Counted from the stretch's first letter, positions 16,666-27,231 are shown. The stretch is DNA of 64,000 nucleotides from Alkalimonas amylolytica (GCF_900107845.1 NZ_FNRM01000002.1:395312-459311), one strand, 5' to 3'. Numbers and translations are program-made. Notes: generated by a model not told the origin, from the sequence alone.

Positions 16666-18894
16666 TCAGAACTGGTAACTTAGCTCAATGCCAAGCTGCC
16701 TTGCCTCACCACGCAGCTGTGTATAGGCTCCCAACGCCGCTACCGAGTCAAACTTAAGCTCGGCATATTTTTGATTAAACAGGTTTTTTCCCCACAATGC
16801 CAGTTCTAAATCCGAGCTAAGCTGCCAGCCCAGCCGGCCATGCCAAAGGGCATAGCCATCCTGACGGGCATAAGGATCTTGGTATTGATCAAAATAGATA
16901 GCCGACTGGTAACGCACGCCAAACTGCCAGTTGAGCGCTTGCTTTGCAATCGACAGCTGTTGCTCAATACTGGCCCCCAGCGTCCATTTGGGGGTAAAAG
17001 GCAAGCGGGTATCGGAAACAAACACATCGCCCTGACGGTACTCGCCAAGTTTCGCCAACGGAATATAGCCTACACTTAGCTGCAGCTCTGTGCTGGCAGC
17101 AGGCCGGTAACGCCAATCAGACTCCAACCCGGCAACACGACCATCCCCGGCGTTTTTCAATACATGGTAAGGAGCCGTACCACTGCTGATATTGACGAAA
17201 GTTTGCTGATCACGGTAATCGTAGTAAAACAGCGCCAGCTCCCAGAATAAACTGGCATCAGCCGAGCGCCAGCGACTGCCCAGCTCCCAGGCATGCAGGT
17301 ATTCGGGATCGTAGGCCGAGTCGGCCGCTTCTTCCGGGCTGGAAGAGAAGCCAGCATTGTAGCCACCACTTTTATAGCCGCGCGAGTAACTGTAATAGAG
17401 GCTGTGACGCGGGTTTAACCGCTGGATCAGGGCCAACTTACCGGTCCACTCGGTATCCGATACTTTACCGCTCAAATCCCAAAAATCATTCAGGTAAAAC
17501 GCCACCGTATCCAGATCAGCATTGGCATGATAACGGGTTTGCTCATCGGTCAGGCGCAGCCCGGCAGTCAATTGCCAGTCACTGGTCAGTTGCTGCTCCA
17601 TCTGGGCATAAGCCGCCATGGCTTCATTCTGCAGACGATTGCGGTAGATAAAGGTAGCAGGTACAGCCGCAAGCTCGGGCACTGCCCTGAAATCACGGAA
17701 TAAGTCCAGCTCATTGCCCTGCACCAAGCGCTCATTCAGGTAAAACAAACCAGCAGTCCAAAAACGCTCTGGTTGCTGCCAAAACCAGGTTACTTCCTGG
17801 CTAAAGAACTCATTATCCGAGCCCAATATACCTTCAATGAACTGACCCGGTCCATCGGCATCCCAGGAGTGAAAACGATTGAAGCTTTTGTAGGCACTGA
17901 TAGACTTGACACTCACGCTATCCGACAAGGCACGCTCAAGCTGCAAACTGGTGCCCCAGCTGTCGGTGCGGTTGCGTTTGTGCCCTGTATTGGCACTGGT
18001 GGTCCAATAATCATCGCTTGGCACTGAAAACCCAAAGTTATCGACACAATGACGGCTACCTACTTCCGCCGGGCTGCAACGCTCGCCACTCGCCAGATCG
18101 CTAAAAACACCAGCACTGTACACCGGTTTGGGCTGACCAGACCAATGTTCGGAATGCAAACGCCACAGCAATGACCAGCCCAGCCACTCACTGCTTAGCA
18201 GCAAACGGAAGCTGGCCTGCTCCATACCGCCGCCATCGGCGCCGGGAAACAGATTGGTCATGCTGTATTGATAATCCTGCCAATTAAAGGCAAAACGGGC
18301 TGCGGTGCTCTCTCCCAGAGGTGCATTGACCGCGCCTTGCAGGCGGTAACTTTGCTGTTCAGCCGCACTAGCGCGAAAGTAGCCGGAAAACTGATGCTCT
18401 GGCAGGCGCGATCGCAATAGCACAGCACCACCGGTGGTATTGCGGCCAAACAAGGTGCCCTGTGGGCCACGCAAGACCTCTACCCGCTCAAGGTCAAACA
18501 GCTGACCGGTCAGAAAATTAGCACCCCCACTGACAACCTCATCGCTGTAGATGGCGATAGGCGATACGGTCGAGGTATTGTAATCGAACATACCGACGCC
18601 ACGCAGGGTAAAAGCTGGCGTAGTGCCTTCAGCGGCCGCTTGGCTGGCAATAAAGTTCGGGACCAGAGTTGCCAGTTCAACCGCATCTTTCAACTGACGT
18701 TGCTGCAGGTAGTCGCCATCAATAAGCGTGACAGCGACTGAGACATCATGCAGATCCTGGCCACGGCGCTGCGCGAAGACTTCAAGACGCTCCACATCAT
18801 CCCTATTGGCAGTGGCCGCTTGTTCAGCCAAAACGATGGGGCCAAAGCAACTCAAAGCAACAGCAGCGGCGGTGACTGAATGGCGAGTCAACAT
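16666..18894 (-). CDS. TonB-dependent outer-membrane receptor
   Basis: A 742-residue receptor for energised uptake across the outer membrane. A signal peptide (MLTRHSVTAAAVALSCFGPIVLAEQ, cleavage probably near the AEQ) precedes a plug domain with RVEVLRGPQGTLFGRNTTGG and a beta barrel ending in LSYQF, with the terminal Phe needed for assembly. ATG 18894 has AGGA seven bases upstream; ATG 18900 would be too close to it. It resembles iron- or general-substrate receptors, but no siderophore or sugar genes are near and the ligand cannot be named. An unknown membrane protein gene follows after 45 bases. Confidence 0.9.
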   Translation of the reverse strand: MLTRHSVTAAAVALSCFGPIVLAEQAATANRDDVERLEVFAQRRGQDLHDVSVAVTLIDGDYLQQRQLKDAVELATLVPNFIASQAAAEGTTPAFTLRGVGMFDYNTSTVSPIAIYSDEVVSGGANFLTGQLFDLERVEVLRGPQGTLFGRNTTGGAVLLRSRLPEHQFSGYFRASAAEQQSYRLQGAVNAPLGESTAARFAFNWQDYQYSMTNLFPGADGGGMEQASFRLLLSSEWLGWSLLWRLHSEHWSGQPKPVYSAGVFSDLASGERCSPAEVGSRHCVDNFGFSVPSDDYWTTSANTGHKRNRTDSWGTSLQLERALSDSVSVKSISAYKSFNRFHSWDADGPGQFIEGILGSDNEFFSQEVTWFWQQPERFWTAGLFYLNERLVQGNELDLFRDFRAVPELAAVPATFIYRNRLQNEAMAAYAQMEQQLTSDWQLTAGLRLTDEQTRYHANADLDTVAFYLNDFWDLSGKVSDTEWTGKLALIQRLNPRHSLYYSYSRGYKSGGYNAGFSSSPEEAADSAYDPEYLHAWELGSRWRSADASLFWELALFYYDYRDQQTFVNISSGTAPYHVLKNAGDGRVAGLESDWRYRPAASTELQLSVGYIPLAKLGEYRQGDVFVSDTRLPFTPKWTLGASIEQQLSIAKQALNWQFGVRYQSAIYFDQYQDPYARQDGYALWHGRLGWQLSSDLELALWGKNLFNQKYAELKFDSVAALGAYTQLRGEARQLGIELSYQF

Positions 18895-19105
18895 AATCAT
18901 TTCCTGGTCAGGTGCGTCCCGGCACAGTGTGTATGCTGCCGTACCCCTTCGGCAAACTGGTACTTTAGTTCAATTTGAAATAGTATCGGACTCTCGTTTA
19001 CAACTCAAACGATATTCCTGAGTGACGATGCAATCTGTCTGCTGCACTTTATTGTTTGACCGAATAGGATTAAGCTTATCTCGATGAGGTTAAAGGCAGA
19101 GACCG

Positions 19106-22100
19106 ATGCACCAACTTGCTGAATTCAGTCCTATCAATGAGCTGGCCCCCTTAGGTTCTGAACATCGGGTTTTTCAAGCAGAACATGCAGAGTTTGGCAA
19201 GGTGTTCTTGCTGCAGCAAGCAAGGCCGAACGTCAACAGGTTGCAGCAAGGCAGACCTGACTTTCTTGCGCCCTCTCTGGCCGAATTTGAAGAGGAACAC
19301 TGGTATTATCAGGTGTTTTCAGCAGCGCAATGCCCACTGAGCTTTAGCCAACTGCAACAACATATCCAATCACAAGGCCAGCATGTAGCGCTTAACGCTA
19401 TCATCGGCCTTACCCGACTGTTGTTGCAAGCCCATCTGGCTGGTTATATTTTCAAAGAGTTATGTGCCGAAGCATTGTTTTGGTCCAAGGATGGTAACCA
19501 GGTTTTATTGCTGAGCTGCCCCCAGGCATCCACCTTGCAAACCGTTCGTCCGGGCCTTGGCAAGGCAACCTTAACCTTGCAAAGCTTACGAACCCTGGCT
19601 CCAGAAGCCAGTGGCAGGATCAATTCCCCGCTGGATCAACGCGCCGATTTATACAGTTTGGGGGTCCTTGCCTATGCGTTGCTGGCAGGTGAGTTTCCTT
19701 TTGCCCAGCAAGATCCTCTGGCTTTAATTCACGCTCATATTGCTAAAATTCCCAAGCCTTTAACGGAGCAACAAACGGCAAAGGATGACCGTTTGCAACT
19801 CATTATCCAGGCATTGTTGCAAAAAGATCCTAACCACCGCTATCAGTCCGTAGCGGCCGTGCTTGATGACTTCGAAAGATGCCTCCAGCCCGACCATGAA
19901 GAAAGCCCGTTCACGCCTTCCCTGCATAGCGGCATGCAGCGCCTGCCTTTCTCTGACCATCTCTACGAGCGGGAACAGGATGTCGACACCCTGCTGCAGG
20001 CTTTTAACCAGATCAGTCGTGGTGCTGGCAGTCAACTGGTAGTGGTCCGTGGCTATTCAGGCTCAGGTAAAACCAGCCTGATTGAACAATTACCACCGAA
20101 AACCTTGGGGACCGATAGTTTCTTTATTCAGGGCAAGCAAGATCAATACCTGCAGAATCGATTTTACTCTGCCTTAAGTGCTGCGCTGGCGCAGCTGGCC
20201 GAGGCCATTTTGCAAGAGCCGGCTGACGCCCTGCAGCATTGGCGTCAACAACTCCAAGATGCCGCTGCAGGTGATGCGCACCTGCTGTGTGAGCTGGTAC
20301 CAGAATGGCAACCTTTATTGCAACCAGAAATGCATGCCCAGTATCAGGCAACAGGTATTACCGAGTTAAGACGTTTCGACCAACTGACCTTTCGTTTGCT
20401 GCATGTGGTTGCAGCACAAGGCTACAGTTTGATTCTGTTTTTGGATGACTTGCAATGGGCTGATAGAGCTACATTGCGCTGGCTGGAGCAACTGGCCAAA
20501 GAAGGTGATAAGTTACGTCTACTTCTGCTGCTCAGCTATCGTGACAATGAAGTGCAGGACCAGCATCCACTGAGCTTCACCCTCGACGCCCTAAAGCGAA
20601 GTGGACTGGAGCAACACCAGCTGGAGCTAAAGCCTTTATCCAGCCAGTCAATTTTACAGCTGGTGTCTGATACGCTGCAAACCAGCCCCGATGAGGTAGT
20701 CACCCTGGCTGAGTTGTTGCTGCAAAAAACCAGCGGCAACCCATTTTATCTAAAACAATTGATGCAAAAGTTGTATGAAACTCAGCTATTGCAACACGAA
20801 CAATCCACAGGCTGGCATTGGGATAGCAAGGCCATTGCGCAACTTAACATCACCGACAATCATGCTGCCATTACCTCAGAGCGTTTGTCCCGATTTTCAG
20901 TTCGAATACAACATTTATTTCAATGGATAGCTTTGCTGGGCGAAAGCGCCAGCATGCAACAACTGGCAGAGCTGGCCGAGATTAGTTTATCTGGACTTGA
21001 ACAGGAGCTAACCGAGGCCATTAACAGCGGCATTCTGATTGCTTATACCACAGCTGATGGCAAAGCATTGGATGCCGTTCGTTTTGCGCATGATCGCTTG
21101 CAGCAAGCTGCATTTCAACTGAGCGATCAGGCCAATTTGCAGCAGCTGAACTTACAGATTGCATTGCATCAATACAACAAGCTGTCACCAGAACAACAAA
21201 ACTCGGAAGTACTGGGCTACATTCATCATTTCAACGCAGCCTTACCGTTAAGCCTGACCCACTGCACTGCCGAGCGCTTGGCAGAGCTCAATCTATTGGC
21301 GGGTCAAAAAGCGCTCTCCAGCAATGCCTATCACAGTGCCCAGCGCCTGTTCCAACAAGCAAAGTCACTGCTGGAACAGCAAGCTAAACCACGGCTACAG
21401 ACAGACATATTGCTTGGACTGGCCCGCAGTGCCTACCTTAGCCAGCACTATGAGCTCGCTTGGGAGAACTGCCAGCAACTGGCAGCGGTCTGTCAGGAGC
21501 CAGTGCAACGCCTGCAAAACTGCCAGCAACAAGTACTGATTTTATTTGCTCAGAACCAGCTGCATGAAGCTTATGATCTGGCCAGTCAAGAATTGCAAGC
21601 CGTTGGTCTGGATATTTGTATTGATGAAAGCATCATCCGGCAGTACCCAGAGCTATTGAAAGAATACGACGCCGATAGTATCTCCAGCCTGCTGCAGCGA
21701 CCCGAAGTCAAAGACCCGTTGCAACTCCAAGTCATGGAAATCCTCGGTATGCTGTTCACAGTGGCATACATTATTAGCCCACTGCACTATATGACAGTAA
21801 GCTATCAGCTGATGGCCATAAGCCTTCGACAGGGACACAGCAATGGCTCAGCATTGGCCTATCTTGGTCATGCCATGCACTTAATAGCGCTGTTTGGTCA
21901 GTACGACAAAGCACTGGAATTTGCCGATCTGGCACTGCAGGTCGATGCCGGTTTCACAGGTAAATTTAGGGCTCAGCTGCACTTTCAACGAGCCGCGGCC
22001 GTGTTGCCCTGGAATGCCCCGCTGGCAGACTCGCTCGAAGCCCTGGATGAAAGTCAGCAACTGGGCCTGAAAGATGGCCAACTTGAGTACGCGGCACACT

Positions 22101-25100
22101 CAGTACTTTTTGCCAGTTTTTACCGGGTACTGAGTGGACAAGCTCTGGACAAGGTTCAGCGCTATGGCGAGCAAAGTATTCAATTCCTGACCGAGAAGCA
22201 GTTCCCCTATAATCTGGCTTTTTGTCAGCTGTGGCATCAATCGACCCTGGCCCTGCAAGGGCCTGCTGAGAGCGCACATTTGCTGGAAGGGGATAGTTTT
22301 CGTGAATCAACTCAATTATCCGACCTGCAACAACCACACAATACCACTTTATTGTTTTGTTACCATCAACTGAAGCTGATGCATGCATACTGGTTTGACA
22401 CCGGCGAAGAAGCAACGCACCTGCAGCAAGCCGAGCCCCTGGTGGATGTGGCGTTGGCTTTATACCACCAAACTGAGTTCCACTTTTTCCGTGGTTTAGC
22501 TGCCGCCAGGCAACTGAAAATAGTGCCTGATGACCCACAGCAATCATGGCAGCAGCGGCTACAGGACAGCCTGGAAAAACTGCAAAACTGGGCCAAACAA
22601 TGCCCACAAAACTATCAGCATAAAGTGCTGTTGCTGCAAGCCGAGCAAGCTGCACTAGAACATCAGGCGAATGCCTGGCAGCTCTACCAGCAAGCCATTG
22701 TCAGCGCGGAGCAACAAGGCTTTTCACAGCATTTGGCGCTAGCCCACGAGTTGGCAGCAGATTACTGGCAGCGTCAACAGCAACCGACCTATGCTCTGGC
22801 ACACAGGGCAGCAGCTACCAGCAGTTATCTGAGCTGGAAATGCCTGGCGAAGGCTGAACAGCTGCAGCAGAAATACCCAGAGCTGAAACAACACCCCTTG
22901 CTGCAATCGCAACAGGAAAGTCAGGTCGACCAGCAATTGGATCTGGCATCGGTGTTAAAAGCCGCAGAAACACTGACCGGACGAGTGGATCTGGATGCAT
23001 TTTTACTTAGGATGTTGCAGCTGATGGCAGAAAATGCCGGCGCCGAAGATGCTTGCCTGTTGATGTTGTCGGAAACAGATCAACTTCAGTTGCAAGCCTG
23101 TACGCTGGCGAAACCTCCCCTGTTGCCCGAAAAATTGCTGAATCTGGTGCAACGCAGCAAAACAAGCAGGCTGATCAACGATACCAGCCAGAGCAGCATT
23201 TTTACCGCCGTCGAGAACCGTCCTTGCGCCGTGCTTTGCATTCCCATTGTAGTGAGTGACAGCTTCCGCGGTATTCTTTATCTGCAACATCAAAAGCTGA
23301 TAGGTGCCTTTCAGCAAGAACGCGTTAAGGTGTTGCAGTTGTTGGCTAACCAAACCGCTATTTTGTTTGAAAACACCCGTTTATCGCAACAGTTGCTGGA
23401 AGCCAACAAGAACCTGGAACAAAAAATCGCCAGCCGCACCCGTGAGTTGGCCCAAGCAAAAATCCGCGCTGAAGCGGCTACCGAGGCAAAGTCAGCTTTC
23501 CTGGCCAGAATGAGCCATGAAATTAGAACACCTATCAATGCCGTGATTGGTTTAAGCCGTCTAGCTAGTAAAAGCTGTCAGGATCCGGAACAGCAGGATT
23601 ACCTGAAAAAGATTCGTGGTTCAGGCGAGATGCTGCTAAGTCTTATCAACGATATTTTGGATTTTTCCAAGGTAGAGGCTGGCAAACTCACTCTGGAAAA
23701 AAATCGTTTCTCGCTCAGTCAGGTGGTACAACAAGCCATTCATATGACTGCGCTCAAAGCCCACAGCAAAGGACTGGAGTTGGTATCGGATTTATCGGCC
23801 GAAATTCCTGCCGAGTTGATAGGCGACTCACTACGTATTCAGCAATTGCTGGTAAACCTGCTGAACAATGCCATTAAGTTTACCGATACGGGCTCTGTCT
23901 GCCTGATGCTGCATGGCAGCAGGCAACCTGAAGGCCGTTACAAACTGCATGGTTCAGTCACCGACACCGGCATCGGTATGACCGAGCAGCAACAACAAAA
24001 ATTGTTTAAGTCGTTTAATCAGGCCGATGAATCCATTACTCGCAGGTATGGTGGTTCCGGCTTGGGATTGACTATCTGCAAACAGTTGTGTGAACTGATG
24101 CAGGGCGAAATCTGGCTGGAAAGTGAGGCAGGTTATGGTACCACCTTTTACTTCACCATCGAGTTGAGTGTATCGGCCGTGCAGCCCAGCCAAAAACACC
24201 ACGCCTTGGCAAAACGTCAGTTAAAAGCTTTAGTGGTAGACGATATGGCTCTGACCCGCATGGTGTTGCTCAAACAACTGGATGAATTGGGAGTTCAGGC
24301 TGAGCAATGCAGCAATGGCATGGATGCGATTGAACGGATAGAAAAGGCCGAAGCAAATCAAACCGCCTATGACTTTGTACTGATGGATTGGCGCATGCCC
24401 GGTATGGATGGTATCGAAACCACGCGCAGCATCCAACAACGGCTTGGTTCAAGAAGCCCGCATATTTTAATGGTATCGGCCTACGACAAAGCCCAGGCCA
24501 AAGCCAGTATGGCCGATGTGACGATTGAACACTTCCTGGAGAAGCCGGTCAATTACTCCATGTTGCTGGATGCCATCAGTCCTTTATTGTATCAGCAGCA
24601 AGCTGGCGACAGCGAACAAGCAACACCGGAGCAAAATCTGGTACCCGATCTGAGCCAGAAGCGCTTGCTGTTGGTGGAAGATCACCCGATCAACCGCCAG
24701 GTTGCACTCGGTTTCTTGCAAGACACCAACGCACAGATCGACTGCGCTGAACATGGCCTCGCCGCCTTGCAATTGCTTCAACAGCAGCACTACGATCTGG
24801 TGCTGATGGACATTCAAATGCCGCAAATGGATGGCCTGACTGCTTGTCGGAAAATACGCCAGGAGCTCAAGCTAACGTCTTTACCCGTGATCGCAATGAC
24901 TGCTCATGCATTACCGGATGATATTGAAAAAAGCCTGGCAGTGGGAATGAATGCTCATCTAACCAAACCCATCGAGCCGGAACAGCTCTATCAAACCCTG
25001 CAGAGCTTTTTGGGAGTCAGAATGCTGGCTGTTGCACCAGGCAACACTTCCCCCAGAGCTGAACCAGCCGACCAGATTGTGCCTGCACCCAAAGGTGCAG

Positions 25101-25681
25101 AGCAAGAGTCGCTACTCAATGAGCTGAAGGCTCGCACAAACCTCGGGCCTCAAGCGGCTATCTATCCAAGCCTACTGCATATATTTTACAATGAACATAA
25201 GGGGTTACCAGGGAAGCTACGCCATCAACTTCAACATCAGGATATCAATGGCCTGCTGCGGGAAATGCACTCACTGAAAGCGGCGGCTGCTTATATTGGT
25301 GCCTTTCACATTGCGGAGCAATGCAATCAAATGGAAGCCCGGCTTCGAGATCCACAACCCGATTGCAGCGCTTTACCTCCCCTGCTGATGCAACTTGAAC
25401 AATTGCTTGAGCTGCTAGCAAGCAAACTGCAACAGCTTGAACCGCCTGCCAAGCAAACTCTGAGTAAAGCGGAATTTAAACAAGAACTTCTGCAGTTAAA
25501 GCCAATGCTGGAACAATCCGACTTTGCAGCTGATCGCCTGTTGGAGCGGCTGATGGAATTGAGCAAAGCCTCTGAATTCTATGCAAAGATTGCAGAACTG
25601 AGCCATACTGTAGCCGATGTGGAGTTTGAACTGGCTAGCCAACAACTGCAGGCGTTGCTGCAGCAATTGGAAACAGAATAG
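19106..25681 (+). CDS. Giant pseudokinase-ATPase-hybrid histidine kinase with Hpt
   Basis: A 2191-residue cytosolic signalling protein with no membrane segments. Domains: protein-kinase-like (1-270), AAA/STAND ATPase (about 285-640) with Walker A GYSGSGKT (316-323) and Walker B LILFLDDLQWAD, a helical TPR-like region (about 660-1260), GAF (about 1270-1430), coiled coil, HisKA with H1471 in MSHEIRTP, HATPase (NLLNNAIKFT, DTGIGM, GGSGLGL), REC1 with D1761, REC2 with D1902, and Hpt with H2055 in MHSLKAAAAYIGA. The kinase domain keeps APE, DLYSLG and the C-lobe but lacks the VAIK Lys, has FKE for HRD (F116-E118) and SCP for DFG, so it is probably catalytically dead. The downstream REC-GGDEF gene, 19 bases away, is the likely output. 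Confidence 0.9.
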   Translation: MHQLAEFSPINELAPLGSEHRVFQAEHAEFGKVFLLQQARPNVNRLQQGRPDFLAPSLAEFEEEHWYYQVFSAAQCPLSFSQLQQHIQSQGQHVALNAIIGLTRLLLQAHLAGYIFKELCAEALFWSKDGNQVLLLSCPQASTLQTVRPGLGKATLTLQSLRTLAPEASGRINSPLDQRADLYSLGVLAYALLAGEFPFAQQDPLALIHAHIAKIPKPLTEQQTAKDDRLQLIIQALLQKDPNHRYQSVAAVLDDFERCLQPDHEESPFTPSLHSGMQRLPFSDHLYEREQDVDTLLQAFNQISRGAGSQLVVVRGYSGSGKTSLIEQLPPKTLGTDSFFIQGKQDQYLQNRFYSALSAALAQLAEAILQEPADALQHWRQQLQDAAAGDAHLLCELVPEWQPLLQPEMHAQYQATGITELRRFDQLTFRLLHVVAAQGYSLILFLDDLQWADRATLRWLEQLAKEGDKLRLLLLLSYRDNEVQDQHPLSFTLDALKRSGLEQHQLELKPLSSQSILQLVSDTLQTSPDEVVTLAELLLQKTSGNPFYLKQLMQKLYETQLLQHEQSTGWHWDSKAIAQLNITDNHAAITSERLSRFSVRIQHLFQWIALLGESASMQQLAELAEISLSGLEQELTEAINSGILIAYTTADGKALDAVRFAHDRLQQAAFQLSDQANLQQLNLQIALHQYNKLSPEQQNSEVLGYIHHFNAALPLSLTHCTAERLAELNLLAGQKALSSNAYHSAQRLFQQAKSLLEQQAKPRLQTDILLGLARSAYLSQHYELAWENCQQLAAVCQEPVQRLQNCQQQVLILFAQNQLHEAYDLASQELQAVGLDICIDESIIRQYPELLKEYDADSISSLLQRPEVKDPLQLQVMEILGMLFTVAYIISPLHYMTVSYQLMAISLRQGHSNGSALAYLGHAMHLIALFGQYDKALEFADLALQVDAGFTGKFRAQLHFQRAAAVLPWNAPLADSLEALDESQQLGLKDGQLEYAAHSVLFASFYRVLSGQALDKVQRYGEQSIQFLTEKQFPYNLAFCQLWHQSTLALQGPAESAHLLEGDSFRESTQLSDLQQPHNTTLLFCYHQLKLMHAYWFDTGEEATHLQQAEPLVDVALALYHQTEFHFFRGLAAARQLKIVPDDPQQSWQQRLQDSLEKLQNWAKQCPQNYQHKVLLLQAEQAALEHQANAWQLYQQAIVSAEQQGFSQHLALAHELAADYWQRQQQPTYALAHRAAATSSYLSWKCLAKAEQLQQKYPELKQHPLLQSQQESQVDQQLDLASVLKAAETLTGRVDLDAFLLRMLQLMAENAGAEDACLLMLSETDQLQLQACTLAKPPLLPEKLLNLVQRSKTSRLINDTSQSSIFTAVENRPCAVLCIPIVVSDSFRGILYLQHQKLIGAFQQERVKVLQLLANQTAILFENTRLSQQLLEANKNLEQKIASRTRELAQAKIRAEAATEAKSAFLARMSHEIRTPINAVIGLSRLASKSCQDPEQQDYLKKIRGSGEMLLSLINDILDFSKVEAGKLTLEKNRFSLSQVVQQAIHMTALKAHSKGLELVSDLSAEIPAELIGDSLRIQQLLVNLLNNAIKFTDTGSVCLMLHGSRQPEGRYKLHGSVTDTGIGMTEQQQQKLFKSFNQADESITRRYGGSGLGLTICKQLCELMQGEIWLESEAGYGTTFYFTIELSVSAVQPSQKHHALAKRQLKALVVDDMALTRMVLLKQLDELGVQAEQCSNGMDAIERIEKAEANQTAYDFVLMDWRMPGMDGIETTRSIQQRLGSRSPHILMVSAYDKAQAKASMADVTIEHFLEKPVNYSMLLDAISPLLYQQQAGDSEQATPEQNLVPDLSQKRLLLVEDHPINRQVALGFLQDTNAQIDCAEHGLAALQLLQQQHYDLVLMDIQMPQMDGLTACRKIRQELKLTSLPVIAMTAHALPDDIEKSLAVGMNAHLTKPIEPEQLYQTLQSFLGVRMLAVAPGNTSPRAEPADQIVPAPKGAEQESLLNELKARTNLGPQAAIYPSLLHIFYNEHKGLPGKLRHQLQHQDINGLLREMHSLKAAAAYIGAFHIAEQCNQMEARLRDPQPDCSALPPLLMQLEQLLELLASKLQQLEPPAKQTLSKAEFKQELLQLKPMLEQSDFAADRLLERLMELSKASEFYAKIAELSHTVADVEFELASQQLQALLQQLETE

Positions 25682-25700
25682 CAAGGATGTAATAGAAAAC

Positions 25701-26615
25701 ATGAGCGAACCAGCCCCTGGCAGACAACGTGTCTTGATCATCGATGATCAGAAAACCAACCTGAAAGTTCTTGGCGATATTTTACGTCAGGATGTCGATG
25801 TGATGCTGGCACAATCGGCAGAGCAAGGCTTGCGAAAAGCCATTGAGTATCAACCCGACTTGATTTTACTGGATGTGCTGATGCCAGAAACCAGCGGTTT
25901 TGAATTGATAAAAACCCTCAAACACCAGAGCCTGACCAGCGGCATCCCGGTGATCTTTATAACCGCCCTAAATGACAGCAGCCACGAAGAGCAAGGCCTT
26001 CACTTGGGTGCCTGCGACTACATATACAAACCTTTTCATACCGCCATCGTACAGGCACGGGTACGTTTGCACTTGCAACTGGCTCGACAACGCCGAATGT
26101 TGGAGCAGCTGGCCCACATCGACCCGCTGACCGGCATTGCCAATCGCCGTAAATATGCCCAGGTGCTGGATCTGTACTGGCGAAGTGCAGCACGGCAACA
26201 AAGCTCACTAAGTATCGTCATGTTGGATATTGACCATTTTAAAGAATACAACGACCATTACGGTCACGCCGCGGGCGACAAAGTATTGCATCTGGTGGCC
26301 AACACGTTAAAAAACAGCCTGAAGCGACCGAATGACTTTATCGCCCGCTATGGTGGCGAAGAGTTTGTGATTTTGTTGCCTGAAAGCAACGAAGATGGCA
26401 GTCGTCAACTGATTGAGTTTTGCTTGCAACAAGTCAAAGACTTGCACATTCCCCATGATTATTCCCCAGTCAGCGACATCATTACACTGAGTGCCGGCGG
26501 TGTCAGCTGCATGCCGGCGCAACACCAACAGCTAGAAGCCGCCATTAAGCCTGCCGATGACATGTTGTACCAAGCCAAGCAACAGGGTAAAAATCAGCTG
26601 CGCTGGGCGAACTAG
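25701..26615 (+). CDS. Response regulator diguanylate cyclase (REC-GGDEF)
   Basis: A 304-residue regulator that makes c-di-GMP. The receiver has the acidic pair IDDQ and phospho-acceptor D58 in LLDVLMPE, with the conserved Lys in YKPF. The GGDEF domain carries an active-type GGEEF (218-222) and, five residues before it, RPND, an RxxD inhibitory site, so product feedback is expected. ATG 25701 was chosen because the longer frame overlaps the kinase gene without a domain; the Shine-Dalgarno is weak (AGG 14 bases upstream), suggesting dependence on translation of the upstream gene. Probably phosphorylated by the Hpt or kinase of the 2191-residue protein. Confidence 0.92.
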   Translation: MSEPAPGRQRVLIIDDQKTNLKVLGDILRQDVDVMLAQSAEQGLRKAIEYQPDLILLDVLMPETSGFELIKTLKHQSLTSGIPVIFITALNDSSHEEQGLHLGACDYIYKPFHTAIVQARVRLHLQLARQRRMLEQLAHIDPLTGIANRRKYAQVLDLYWRSAARQQSSLSIVMLDIDHFKEYNDHYGHAAGDKVLHLVANTLKNSLKRPNDFIARYGGEEFVILLPESNEDGSRQLIEFCLQQVKDLHIPHDYSPVSDIITLSAGGVSCMPAQHQQLEAAIKPADDMLYQAKQQGKNQLRWAN

Positions 26616-26620
26616 CCCAC

Positions 26621-26649
26621 AAAACAAACAGGGAGCCGAAGCTCCCTGT
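26621..26649 (-). terminator. Rho-independent terminator of efp
   Basis: Read on the minus strand, ACAGGGAGC - TTCG - GCTCCCTGT is a 9-bp stem closed by a C(UUCG)G tetraloop, followed by TTTGTTTTG. The T-rich tail is on the efp side; the same hairpin may also help stop the convergent cyclase transcript. Confidence 0.85.
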
Positions 26650-26670
26650 GACTAGCAATACGTCAAACAA

Positions 26671-27231
26671 TTAGTTTTTCGCGCGACTACGGTATTCGTC
26701 GGTGCGGGTATCAATTTCGATGCGATCGCCGGTTTCTACGAAAGCTGGCACCATCAGTTCAAAGCCAGTATCCAGTTTGGCTGGCTTCATTACCTTACCG
26801 GTGGTATCGCCTTTAGCAGCAGGTTCGGTGTAAACCACTTCCCGAATGACGATGGTTGGCAAATCAACAGAAATTGGACGCTCCCCGTAGAACACCAAGG
26901 TACACTGCATACCGTCACCCAGGTACTTCAGCGCACTTTCCATGTTTTCTGCTTCCACTTCGAACTGGTTGTATTCTTCGTCCATAAAGACATACATAGG
27001 ATCGGCATAGTAAGAATAAGTGACTTCTTTGTTTTCCAGAATCACTTGTTCAAACTTGTCATCAGCGCGGTATACGGTTTCAGTACCTTGGCTGTTCAGC
27101 AGGTTTTTCAGCTTCATTTTAACAACAGCCGAGTTACGGCCAGACTTGTTGTATTCCGCTTTTAAAATGACCATTGGCTCGCTGCCAACCATAATAACCT
27201 GGCCAGCACGTAGCTCTTGAGCAGTTTTCAT
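26671..27231 (-). CDS. efp: Elongation factor P (arginine-rhamnosylated type)
   Basis: Rescues ribosomes stalled at polyproline. From the second of two tandem ATGs the protein is 186 residues and places Arg at position 32 in [18 protein letters not shown], the residue rhamnosylated by EarP in Pseudomonas, Shewanella and Neisseria. E. coli-type EF-P has Lys there. The KOW-like domain and two OB domains are intact, ending in [11 protein letters not shown]. earP lies 21 bases upstream on the same strand, so modifier and target are co-expressed. dTDP-rhamnose synthesis genes must be elsewhere. Confidence 0.96.
   Translation of the reverse strand: MKTAQELRAGQVIMVGSEPMVILKAEYNKSGRNSAVVKMKLKNLLNSQGTETVYRADDKFEQVILENKEVTYSYYADPMYVFMDEEYNQFEVEAENMESALKYLGDGMQCTLVFYGERPISVDLPTIVIREVVYTEPAAKGDTTGKVMKPAKLDTGFELMVPAFVETGDRIEIDTRTDEYRSRAKN

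Noticed and set aside
18960-18971. GAACTAAAGTAC upstream of the first TonB receptor gene, with a poor -10 (CATACA) about 36 bases on
   Set aside because: Only the central 8 bases match the box and the flanking half-sites do not; an 8-base match is expected by chance a few times per window.
21966-22655. 229-residue antisense frame inside the giant kinase gene
   Set aside because: No domain or start signal; the sense frame is continuous and domain-rich.
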